DNA of 6,524 bases from an uncultured Burkholderiales bacterium. GTDB lineage: Bacteria > Pseudomonadota > Gammaproteobacteria > Burkholderiales > Burkholderiaceae_C. Positions 1 to 5,379 of the stretch are shown one piece after another. Numbering within the stretch: the stretch's first letter is position 1; every line of letters starts with the position of its first letter. The notes under the pieces were generated by a model that was not told the origin of the DNA, did no database searches, and was given only the letters and a program-made list of their open reading frames with translations. Location: contig CAIODK010000323.1 of the NCBI GenBank assembly GCA_903856995.1, positions 1 through 6,524 of the forward strand, written 5' to 3'. A program made the position numbers and the translations under genes.

Positions 1-326
1 CTGGCAATGCGTTTGCCAATCAAATCCTTAGGCTCGTGAATCCCGCTGTTCGCGTTCACATAGATGCATGAATGGCGAAAGAAACGTGACGGGAAAATCG
101 GTAGCGCCACAAACGGACGTTCTGGTTTTGAGAGCGTCACGCAGTAAGACGACAGCGACATTTCAGCCACATCAAACTCTTGGAAACGCGCCATGCGAAA
201 GAACGTTTCTTCCACTGGCAAATTCAAATAGTTCAGGTCAATGCCATCCACAGGCACCGTGCCGTCCATCAAGGCGCGGGTGCGGTCGTAGTTCCAACAT
301 GCAAAGCTTAATTTCAATCGACTCAC
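1..326 (-). CDS. ophC: 4,5-dihydroxyphthalate decarboxylase, N-terminal part (runs off the left edge)
   Basis: This is the first ~108 residues of a Pht5/OphC-type protein, which decarboxylates 4,5-dihydroxyphthalate to protocatechuate in the cytoplasm. It has no signal peptide. I read a GTG start at 326-324, because an AGGAG sits six bases upstream inside the last codons of the receptor gene and the frame stays open to the window edge. The N-terminus begins MSRLKLSFACWNYDRTRALM and continues with GTVPVDGIDLNYLNLPVEE and RFQEFDVAEMSLSSYC, a pattern I recognise from this family, whose fold resembles periplasmic binding proteins. Family members are about 330 residues, so roughly two thirds is missing here. 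Only three bases separate it from the upstream receptor stop, so translation is probably coupled. The last reaction of the phthalate route is what the neighbouring genes call for. Related proteins in other clusters carry this name without proof, so the assignment rests partly on context. Confidence 0.82.
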   Translation of the reverse strand, partial: MSRLKLSFACWNYDRTRALMDGTVPVDGIDLNYLNLPVEETFFRMARFQEFDVAEMSLSSYCVTLSKPERPFVALPIFPSRFFRHSCIYVNANSGIHEPKDLIGKRIA

Positions 327-329
327 GTC

Positions 330-1334
330 TTACTCCTGCTGCTTGATGCCTGCGGCGTGCACGGCTTTGCCCAAGCGTTCATTTTCATCGGCGATGGCAC
401 GCGCATACTCGTTGCCGCTGCCACCAATGGCCTCAATCCCCGCATTGCTCAAGATTTGAATCGTCTCCGCCTGCTTGGCGACAAACGTCATTTCAGCACT
501 GATGCGGTCCATCGCCGCCTGCGGCGTTCCTGTAGACGCCAGCACACCCACGATGGGCGCGAAATCAAAACCGGGGATCACCTCGGAAATCGTCGGCACG
601 TTCGGCTCTTGGGTAGAGCGCTTGCCTGCATTGCTGGCAATCAAACGCACTTGACCGCCCTTCACAAACCCCGACAGCGACGGCAACGCTGAGAACAACA
701 TGTCGACTTGCCCCCCAATCAAGGCGGGCACCGATTGACCGGTTCCTTTGAATGGGATGTGCGTGATGTCTAGCGACAGCGCGGCCTTGAACGCCTCCAT
801 GCTGAGGTGGTGCGTGCTGCCAATGCCGGAGGAACCATACGTCAAGATGCCGGGCTTGCTCTTGGCCAAAGCGATCAACTCACGCATGTTGTTGGCCGGT
901 ATAGAGGGATGAACCGCCAAATACAAGGGCGCACGCGCCGCCAAAGACACGGGCACAAAGTCGCGCTTGTAGTCGTAGCTGATGGTTTTGTAGAGCGATG
1001 GGTTGATGGAAAACATGGAGCCATCGGTCACCAAAAACGTGTAGCCATCTTTGGGTGAAGTTGCCATGGCTTGCGCCGCCACCACGCCATTGGCACCGGG
1101 CTTGTTATCCACCACCACCGATTGCCCCAAACGCTCCCCCAAACGCTGCGCATAAATACGCGCCACAGTGTCGGGCAAACCACCGGCCGAATACGGCACG
1201 ATGAATTTGATGGCACGGTTCGGATATCCCTGCGCCCATGCCGCAGACCCCACCGTCGCACACAGCCCTAACGCGGCAACACTTTGCAGCCAACGACGGC
1301 GTTGATGTGGACGTTGCTCATGGTTTGAATTCAT
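330..1334 (-). CDS. TTT-family (Bug) periplasmic solute receptor, probable aromatic carboxylate (phthalate) binder
   Basis: This is a 334-residue extracytoplasmic receptor of the tripartite tricarboxylate transporter (TctC/Bug) family. It would capture a carboxylate in the periplasm and hand it to an inner-membrane TctA/TctB pair. The signal peptide has a basic stretch with RRR at 12-14, a hydrophobic core at about 19-33, and a likely cleavage after AWA at 34; the RRRWL is loosely Tat-like. Family motifs are VPYSAGG with D55 (46-55), DNKPGANG (76-83), YGSSGIGS followed by HHL and E180 (166-180), and HIPFKG (192-197). The frame is open up to 1562, but that extension lies inside the oxygenase gene. 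The ATG at 1334 has a good AGGAG six bases upstream and begins right before the signal peptide, so I use it. The gene lies 19 bases after the oxygenase and three before the decarboxylase, which suggests phthalate or a relative as ligand. TphC and IphC are known receptors of this family for terephthalate and isophthalate. No permease subunits are in the window. Confidence 0.9.
   Translation of the reverse strand: MNSNHEQRPHQRRRWLQSVAALGLCATVGSAAWAQGYPNRAIKFIVPYSAGGLPDTVARIYAQRLGERLGQSVVVDNKPGANGVVAAQAMATSPKDGYTFLVTDGSMFSINPSLYKTISYDYKRDFVPVSLAARAPLYLAVHPSIPANNMRELIALAKSKPGILTYGSSGIGSTHHLSMEAFKAALSLDITHIPFKGTGQSVPALIGGQVDMLFSALPSLSGFVKGGQVRLIASNAGKRSTQEPNVPTISEVIPGFDFAPIVGVLASTGTPQAAMDRISAEMTFVAKQAETIQILSNAGIEAIGGSGNEYARAIADENERLGKAVHAAGIKQQE
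333..337 (-). promoter_or_regulatory. Ribosome binding site fixing the GTG start of the decarboxylase
   Basis: On the minus strand AGGAG lies six bases before the GTG at 326-324. It is made from the last codons of the receptor gene, whose TAA stop is at 332-330. This overlap supports GTG as the true start and suggests translational coupling. Confidence 0.7.
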
Positions 1335-1340
1335 GGTTTT

Positions 1341-1345
1341 CTCCT
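1341..1345 (-). promoter_or_regulatory. Ribosome binding site fixing the start of the TTT receptor
   Basis: AGGAG on the minus strand lies six bases before the ATG at 1334-1332, in the 19-base gap after the oxygenase stop. It decides between this start and longer readings that would run into the oxygenase gene. Confidence 0.75.
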
Positions 1346-1353
1346 GATTTTTG

Positions 1354-2619
1354 TTAAACGGGTGTGGCTGTGTAGTCGCGCCAATCCACCTCTTTGGGGA
1401 CGATCGCTTGATAGGAACACATCGCGCTCGGAATGCGCAGCGGGCCAACCCCAATGGGCGGCTCACCGCGCATGAAACTTTGCACCGCCTCCACCATCTG
1501 GCGGCGGAACTCAACAATCGCCAAATCACTCGCCCCCAAGCGGTCGTGGGTACGGTCGGCAATCGGCCCCATCGTTACCCACATCGCCATGTCTTGGTTC
1601 GGGATGCCTGAGATACCAGTGAAGTTACCCGCCTTCATCGCTTGGCGGTCTTGCATGAAATCGTTCGCCACGTTGCGCATTGGTTTGAACTGCACATCCA
1701 CATCCACACCCACTTGTGCGCCCAAGAACTGGCGCCACGTTGCCGTTTCAGGTGTGGTGACCGGATCGCCCCACGCAATGAAGTGAAACGCGGTGTGCGT
1801 GTCATCGATGGCGGTGTTGATGTTGGCCACGTTGTACAAATTGTTGGGCGGTATCAACGCGGAGGCGGGAGCGACAAACACCGTTGAGCGCACATAGTCG
1901 TGGGACGCCGCATTGTGAATGGGGCGACGAATCGCCGCATAGCGAAAACCGTAGGTGTCGCGTTGGGTTTGCATGCGAGGGGCTTTGTCGGTCGATGGAC
2001 GCAACCATTGGGTATCGGTCGCCTTCGCACCATCCACGCGGGCGGGCACCATGTCTGACGAGTGCAGGCTGGAGCTGTGGGCCGAATCAATTTGACCCTC
2101 CAAGATTTGCGCCCAGTTGCACGGGATGATGATTTTGGCAATCGACACCCGCACATCTTGGGTGGGCGCCCAGGGCGGCGGCGTGAATTCGCTCATCGTC
2201 TCCGCAGGCCCCATATAGGCCCAGACAAAACCACCCCACTCTTGCGTCGGATACGCCGTGTGCTTGACCTTTGCGGCCATGCCACTGACCGCGGGCTCGG
2301 AGCTCATCTCCACCACGTTGCCAGCCACGTCCATCTTCCAGCCGTGATACAGGCATCGCAAGCCACAGTTCTCGTTACGGCCATACACCAGAGACGCGCG
2401 GCGGTGCGGGCAATATTCATCCATCACCCCCACGCGGCCTTCGGTGTCGCGGAACACCACCAAATCTTCACCCAACACGCGCGCACGGATGGGTTTGCCA
2501 TCGGGCTCCGTCACCTCCTCCAGCAAACAAATGGCCTGCCAATGGCGACGCATCAGCTGCCCCATCGGGGCTTGCCCTTCTACGCGACACAAGACATCGT
2601 TTTCTTCGGGTGTCAACAT
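1354..2619 (-). CDS. ophA2: Phthalate 4,5-dioxygenase, oxygenase component (Rieske non-haem iron)
   Basis: This 421-residue protein is the terminal oxygenase (Pht3/OphA2, EC 1.14.12.7) that adds O2 to phthalate to give cis-4,5-dihydro-4,5-dihydroxyphthalate. The Rieske [2Fe-2S] site is C70-P-H72, then C89-L-Y-H92. The catalytic iron site is D178, H181 and H186 in EGQIDSAHSSSLH, with a probable third ligand at D343 in IPNQD. D178 has the same number as the bridging aspartate described for Burkholderia phthalate dioxygenase. S179, R207 and R244 sit where I recall carboxylate-contacting residues in the Comamonas enzyme. The N-terminus MLTPEEN and the total length fit the alpha-only phthalate dioxygenase subgroup, and there is no beta-subunit gene. 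The ATG at 2619 has AGGGA five bases upstream. It is the first gene of the leftward operon and needs the reductase encoded divergently. Related enzymes act on isophthalate, chlorobenzoates or phenoxybenzoate; the partner dehydrogenase and decarboxylase favour o-phthalate. Confidence 0.92.
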   Translation of the reverse strand: MLTPEENDVLCRVEGQAPMGQLMRRHWQAICLLEEVTEPDGKPIRARVLGEDLVVFRDTEGRVGVMDEYCPHRRASLVYGRNENCGLRCLYHGWKMDVAGNVVEMSSEPAVSGMAAKVKHTAYPTQEWGGFVWAYMGPAETMSEFTPPPWAPTQDVRVSIAKIIIPCNWAQILEGQIDSAHSSSLHSSDMVPARVDGAKATDTQWLRPSTDKAPRMQTQRDTYGFRYAAIRRPIHNAASHDYVRSTVFVAPASALIPPNNLYNVANINTAIDDTHTAFHFIAWGDPVTTPETATWRQFLGAQVGVDVDVQFKPMRNVANDFMQDRQAMKAGNFTGISGIPNQDMAMWVTMGPIADRTHDRLGASDLAIVEFRRQMVEAVQSFMRGEPPIGVGPLRIPSAMCSYQAIVPKEVDWRDYTATPV

Positions 2620-2624
2620 ATTTG

Positions 2625-2629
2625 TCCCT
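2625..2629 (-). promoter_or_regulatory. Ribosome binding site of the oxygenase gene
   Basis: AGGGA on the minus strand, five bases before the ATG at 2619-2617. It supports the start used for the oxygenase. Confidence 0.6.
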
Positions 2630-2636
2630 GGTTGGC

Positions 2637-2665
2637 TTGCTAAATAATAATTAGGTGACTAAGAT
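2637..2665 (+). promoter_or_regulatory. Rightward sigma-70-like promoter for the reductase-dehydrogenase-MarR operon
   Basis: TTGCTA (2637-2642), 17 bases, then TAAGAT (2660-2665) forms a plausible promoter with four of six consensus bases in each box. Transcription would start near 2672 and leave a leader of about 50 bases before the reductase ATG at 2724. Its -10 box overlaps that of the leftward promoter, so RNA polymerase could occupy only one at a time. Confidence 0.5.
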
Positions 2666-2669
2666 TATT
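2643..2669. promoter_or_regulatory. Near-palindromic operator candidate covering both -10 boxes
   Basis: TTAG (2651-2654) and CTAA (2659-2662) flank the four bases GTGA. Outside them AATAAT (2643-2648) mirrors ATTATT (2664-2669), with two bases between arms on the left and one on the right. The whole 27-base element covers the -10 boxes of both divergent promoters and the rightward spacer. Symmetric AT-rich sites of this size placed on promoters are what MarR dimers commonly bind, and a MarR gene ends the rightward operon. The site is seen in the sequence; its binding partner is inferred. Confidence 0.5.
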
Positions 2670-2690
2670 CAATTTGTTGATCTATGTCAA
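2662..2690 (-). promoter_or_regulatory. Leftward sigma-70-like promoter for the oxygenase-receptor-decarboxylase operon
   Basis: On the minus strand a perfect TTGACA (2690-2685) is followed by 17 bases and TAATCT (2667-2662). The predicted start of transcription is near 2655, giving a leader of roughly 35 bases before the oxygenase ATG. The surrounding 60 bases (2641-2700) are only about 28% GC, against 60-70% in sampled parts of the neighbouring genes, as expected for a promoter region. The -10 match is moderate. Placement comes from the sequence only. Confidence 0.6.
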
Positions 2691-2693
2691 CAC
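2674..2693. repeat. Second inverted repeat in the control region
   Basis: TGTTGA (2675-2680) and TCAACA (2687-2692) form six-base arms around a six-base spacer; one more base on each side is a mismatch. The right arm overlaps the leftward -35 box (2685-2690). It could be a second regulator site, or a small hairpin in the leader of the rightward transcript. Confidence 0.4.
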
Positions 2694-2723
2694 AAGCCCT
2701 GTCACACAAAGCACAACGCGACT

Positions 2724-3677
2724 ATGAGCGAAACCTTCACCCCCCTGCGCGTCACACGCAAGCAATCGCTTGCCACAGACATCACACTGTTTGAGCTGGC
2801 CCATCCGCAAGGCCATCCCCTGCCGGTATTCACGGCAGGTGCGCACATCACCGTGCAAACACCCAGCGGTGTTCGGCGCAGCTACTCGCTGTGCGGCGAA
2901 CCTGCGCACACGGCAACATGGCAAATCGCCGTCAAGCGCGACGCCAAAGGTCGCGGTGGCTCGCAAAGCATGGTTGACACAGTGCAACTCGGCGACTTGC
3001 TGCCCACCTTGCCTTGGGCCAATTTGTTTGCGCTCACCGAAACCGCGCCGTCCTCTATCTTTGTCGCGGGCGGCATTGGCATCACGCCTATCTTGTCCAT
3101 GGTGCGGCACTTGCTCAGCCAAGGCCGCACCGATTTCAAGCTCTACTACTGCACGCGCGAAGCAAGCGACACCGCCTTCCTCGACGTACTGACCACGCCC
3201 GAACTTGCTGCCCATGTGAAGATCCACCACGACCATGGCGACCCCGCACAAGCACTCGACCTGTGGCCCATCTTCGAGCGCCCCAGCAGCGCCCATGTGT
3301 ACTGCTGTGGCCCCCAAGGCTTGATGGACAGCGTGCGCGACATGACGGGGCACTGGCCCACCGAGCGGATTCACTTCGAGAGCTTTGGTGCCGCGCAAAG
3401 TGGCTTCACAGACAACCAAGCGTTTGATGTGGTGCTGCACACCTCGGGCACGCGCGTGACAGTCGGCGCTCACCAAAGCATCTTGGATGCCTTGCGCGCC
3501 TGCGGCCATGTGGTGCCCAGCTCTTGCGAGAGCGGCACCTGTGGCTCCTGTCGCACCGGCCTGATGGCTGGCGACGCCGAGCACCGCGACTTGGTGTTGC
3601 GCCCTGATGAGCACGCGCACCACATCATGGTGTGCGTGTCTCGCGCCAAGTCCGCCGAACTGGTGCTTGCGTTATGA
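2724..3677 (+). CDS. ophA1: Phthalate dioxygenase reductase (FMN, NADH, plant-type 2Fe-2S)
   Basis: This 317-residue protein (Pht2/OphA1) passes electrons from NADH through FMN and a [2Fe-2S] centre to the oxygenase. Domain order is that of phthalate dioxygenase reductase: flavin domain with RSYSL (52-56), nucleotide domain with GGIGITP (116-122) and YCCGPQGLM (193-201), and a C-terminal ferredoxin domain. Its cluster ligands are C268, C273 and C276 in SSCESGTCGSC, and C304. The frame is open from a GTG at 2655, but that codon lies within the predicted -10 region and upstream of the predicted transcription start, and the extra 23 residues do not look like the family. I therefore use ATG 2724 (MSETFTPL), although no clear Shine-Dalgarno precedes it. 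Length matches the ~320-residue family norm. Its stop overlaps the dehydrogenase start by four bases. Reductases of vanillate demethylase type share this layout; context decides for phthalate. Confidence 0.9.
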   Translation: MSETFTPLRVTRKQSLATDITLFELAHPQGHPLPVFTAGAHITVQTPSGVRRSYSLCGEPAHTATWQIAVKRDAKGRGGSQSMVDTVQLGDLLPTLPWANLFALTETAPSSIFVAGGIGITPILSMVRHLLSQGRTDFKLYYCTREASDTAFLDVLTTPELAAHVKIHHDHGDPAQALDLWPIFERPSSAHVYCCGPQGLMDSVRDMTGHWPTERIHFESFGAAQSGFTDNQAFDVVLHTSGTRVTVGAHQSILDALRACGHVVPSSCESGTCGSCRTGLMAGDAEHRDLVLRPDEHAHHIMVCVSRAKSAELVLAL

Positions 3678-4867
3678 ACGCCACTCCCCTGCGCCTAGGC
3701 ATCGCGGGCTTGGGGCGCGCCTTCACCTTGATGCTGCCCACCTTGGCCAACGACCCGCGCCTTCAGCTCGTGGCCGCCTTTGACCCGCAGCCATTGGCCT
3801 GCGCGCAATTTGAACGCGACTTTGGGGTGCGCTGTGATGCCAGCTTTGAGGCCCTGTGCGCCAACCCCAACGTGCAGGCCATCTACATCGCCACACCTCA
3901 CCCTTTGCATGCAGCGCAAGTGGCCATGGCGGCGGCACACGGCAAACACGTGATGGTGGAAAAACCCATGGCCCTCACGCTGGATGAATGCACCCACATG
4001 ATCGATGCCACCACCCGCGCTGGCGTGGTGTTGATGGTGGGGCACAGCCACAGCTTCAACGCCCCGATTCTGAAAACGCGACAGCTCATTCAAAGCGGCG
4101 CATTTGGTGCAGTGCGCATGATCCATGCGCTCAACTACACCGACTTTTTGTACCGCCCCCGCCGCCCCGAAGAGCTGGACACACAAGCCGGTGGTGGCGT
4201 CATATTTAGCCAAGCAGCCCACCAAATCGACATCGTGCGCCTGCTCGGCGGTGGCATGGTTACCAGCGTCATGGCCCACACCGGCGCCTGGGACGCCGCC
4301 CGCCCCACCGAAGGTGCATACAGCGCGCTGCTGGGCTTCGCAAGCGGTGCGTTTGCCAGCCTGAGCTACAGCGGCTACGGCCACTTCGACAGCGACCGCT
4401 GGATGGACGGCATCGGTGAATTGGGCCAAACCAAAAACTGGGCAGACCATGGCTCCGCCCGCCGACGCTTGGCCCAAGCCACGACGCCCACCGAAGAAAC
4501 CGCACTCAAAGCCGCGCGCAACTACGGTGCTGCGCAATGGACAGGCCCCACACCGCCATCTCCCGTCGTTCACCACCAACACTTTGGCCCACTCATCGTC
4601 AGCTGCGACCATGCCGACCTGCGCCCCACCCCGCAAGGCGTTTGGATTGATGGCCACTCGGACGTGACCCTAGATGCCCTAGCCCCACCCGTGTTGCCAC
4701 GCAGCGAAGTGGTCGATGAGTTTTACAACGCCATCCGCCACGGCCACCCCGTGTTGCACAGCGGCGCATGGGCAAGGGCCACCACCGCCGTGAGCTTGGC
4801 GATTTTGGCCTCAGCGCGGCAAGGCCACATGTGCATCCCGCCTCACCAAGTACCCGCTGAGCACTGA
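3674..4867 (+). CDS. ophB: cis-4,5-dihydroxy-4,5-dihydrophthalate dehydrogenase (Gfo/Idh/MocA family)
   Basis: A 397-residue NAD(P)-dependent oxidoreductase of the Gfo/Idh/MocA family, read as Pht4/OphB (EC 1.3.1.64), which oxidises the dihydrodiol from phthalate dioxygenase to 4,5-dihydroxyphthalate. The N-terminal Rossmann fold shows GIAGLGRAF (9-17), an acidic D37 at the end of the second strand that favours NAD, ATPHPLH (73-79) and the family EKP at 96-98 with its active-site lysine K97. The C-terminal domain carries GGGVIFSQAAHQID (173-186), where H183 and D186 occupy usual catalytic positions. The ATG at 3674 shares four bases (ATGA) with the reductase stop, so the two are probably translationally coupled; a longer reading from 3632 would lie in the reductase gene. 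Alone the family would not give the substrate, since many members act on sugars. The dioxygenase and decarboxylase neighbours do. Confidence 0.87.
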   Translation: MNATPLRLGIAGLGRAFTLMLPTLANDPRLQLVAAFDPQPLACAQFERDFGVRCDASFEALCANPNVQAIYIATPHPLHAAQVAMAAAHGKHVMVEKPMALTLDECTHMIDATTRAGVVLMVGHSHSFNAPILKTRQLIQSGAFGAVRMIHALNYTDFLYRPRRPEELDTQAGGGVIFSQAAHQIDIVRLLGGGMVTSVMAHTGAWDAARPTEGAYSALLGFASGAFASLSYSGYGHFDSDRWMDGIGELGQTKNWADHGSARRRLAQATTPTEETALKAARNYGAAQWTGPTPPSPVVHHQHFGPLIVSCDHADLRPTPQGVWIDGHSDVTLDALAPPVLPRSEVVDEFYNAIRHGHPVLHSGAWARATTAVSLAILASARQGHMCIPPHQVPAEH

Positions 4868-5356
4868 ATGAAAAAAATCAAAGCCGATGCCACACGCCAA
4901 CTCTTGCGCCATTGGCAAGAGGCCGTGCCCAACGACCGGCTCGCCCATTTGGTGCGCGATGCTGGCCGCGCCTACACGCGCGCGCTGCAACTGCGACTCG
5001 CCGACCACGGCGTGCCCTTTGGACACTGGACGTTTCTACGCATCTTGTGGGAGACCGACGGACTCACCCAGCGCCAACTCAGCGACCGCGCAGGCGTGAT
5101 GGAACCCTCCACCTTCGCCGCCATGAAAAACATGGAGGCGCTGGGCTACATCGAGCGCCGTCAACTGCCCGACAACAAGAAAAACATGTATGTGCACCTG
5201 ACCCCCCTTGGTCGCGCACTCAAGAAAAAATTGGTCCCTTTGGCCGAAGACACCAATCAGGTCAGCACCCAAGGCCTCAGCGCCTCAGACATACAAACCA
5301 CGCGCCGCGTGTTGCTCGCGATCTTGAGCAACTTGGCTCAGGACGAGCCGCTCTGA
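4868..5356 (+). CDS. MarR-family transcriptional regulator of the phthalate cluster
   Basis: A 162-residue MarR-type winged-helix protein. After an N-terminal dimerisation helix region, GHWTFLRILW (52-61) leads into the DNA-binding part. The helix-turn-helix is about 65-93 (LTQRQLSDRAGVMEPSTFAA, then LGYIERR), and the wing contains D102 and the typical closing LTPLGR (111-116). The C-terminal helices complete the dimer. Its ATG follows the dehydrogenase TGA directly, with no gap and no strong ribosome site, so it is probably translated by coupling. MarR proteins usually repress and release DNA when they bind an aromatic ligand or its CoA thioester. As the last gene of the rightward operon it would regulate itself. 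The palindrome at 2643-2669 is the best candidate site. Ligand and direction of control cannot be read from the sequence. Confidence 0.88.
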   Translation: MKKIKADATRQLLRHWQEAVPNDRLAHLVRDAGRAYTRALQLRLADHGVPFGHWTFLRILWETDGLTQRQLSDRAGVMEPSTFAAMKNMEALGYIERRQLPDNKKNMYVHLTPLGRALKKKLVPLAEDTNQVSTQGLSASDIQTTRRVLLAILSNLAQDEPL

Positions 5357-5379
5357 CACCCGCAATGGCGGCGCGCGTC

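Noticed and set aside
1335..1562. N-terminal extension of the receptor reading frame to 1562
   Set aside because: The extension lies inside the oxygenase gene and would put about 76 residues before a complete signal peptide. The ATG at 1334 has a good ribosome site.
2062..2643. Plus-strand open frame of 193 codons opposite the oxygenase N-terminus
   Set aside because: It is a shadow of the Rieske domain coding region, with no motifs and no ribosome site, and it runs through the leftward promoter leader.
2682..3623. Long open frame on the minus strand (313 codons) opposite the reductase gene
   Set aside because: It lies wholly within the plus-strand reductase, has no family motif, and consists of Ala/Gly/Val/His-rich low-complexity translation typical of the antisense of GC-rich codons.
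3695..4657. Long open frame on the minus strand (320 codons) opposite the dehydrogenase gene
   Set aside because: It is antisense to a gene with clear Gfo/Idh/MocA motifs. The translation is repetitive GHH/VGG-type sequence with no recognisable domain.
5359..5370. Small stem CCGC-AATG-GCGG after the MarR gene as a terminator
   Set aside because: Four base pairs with no T-run is too weak to call a terminator.
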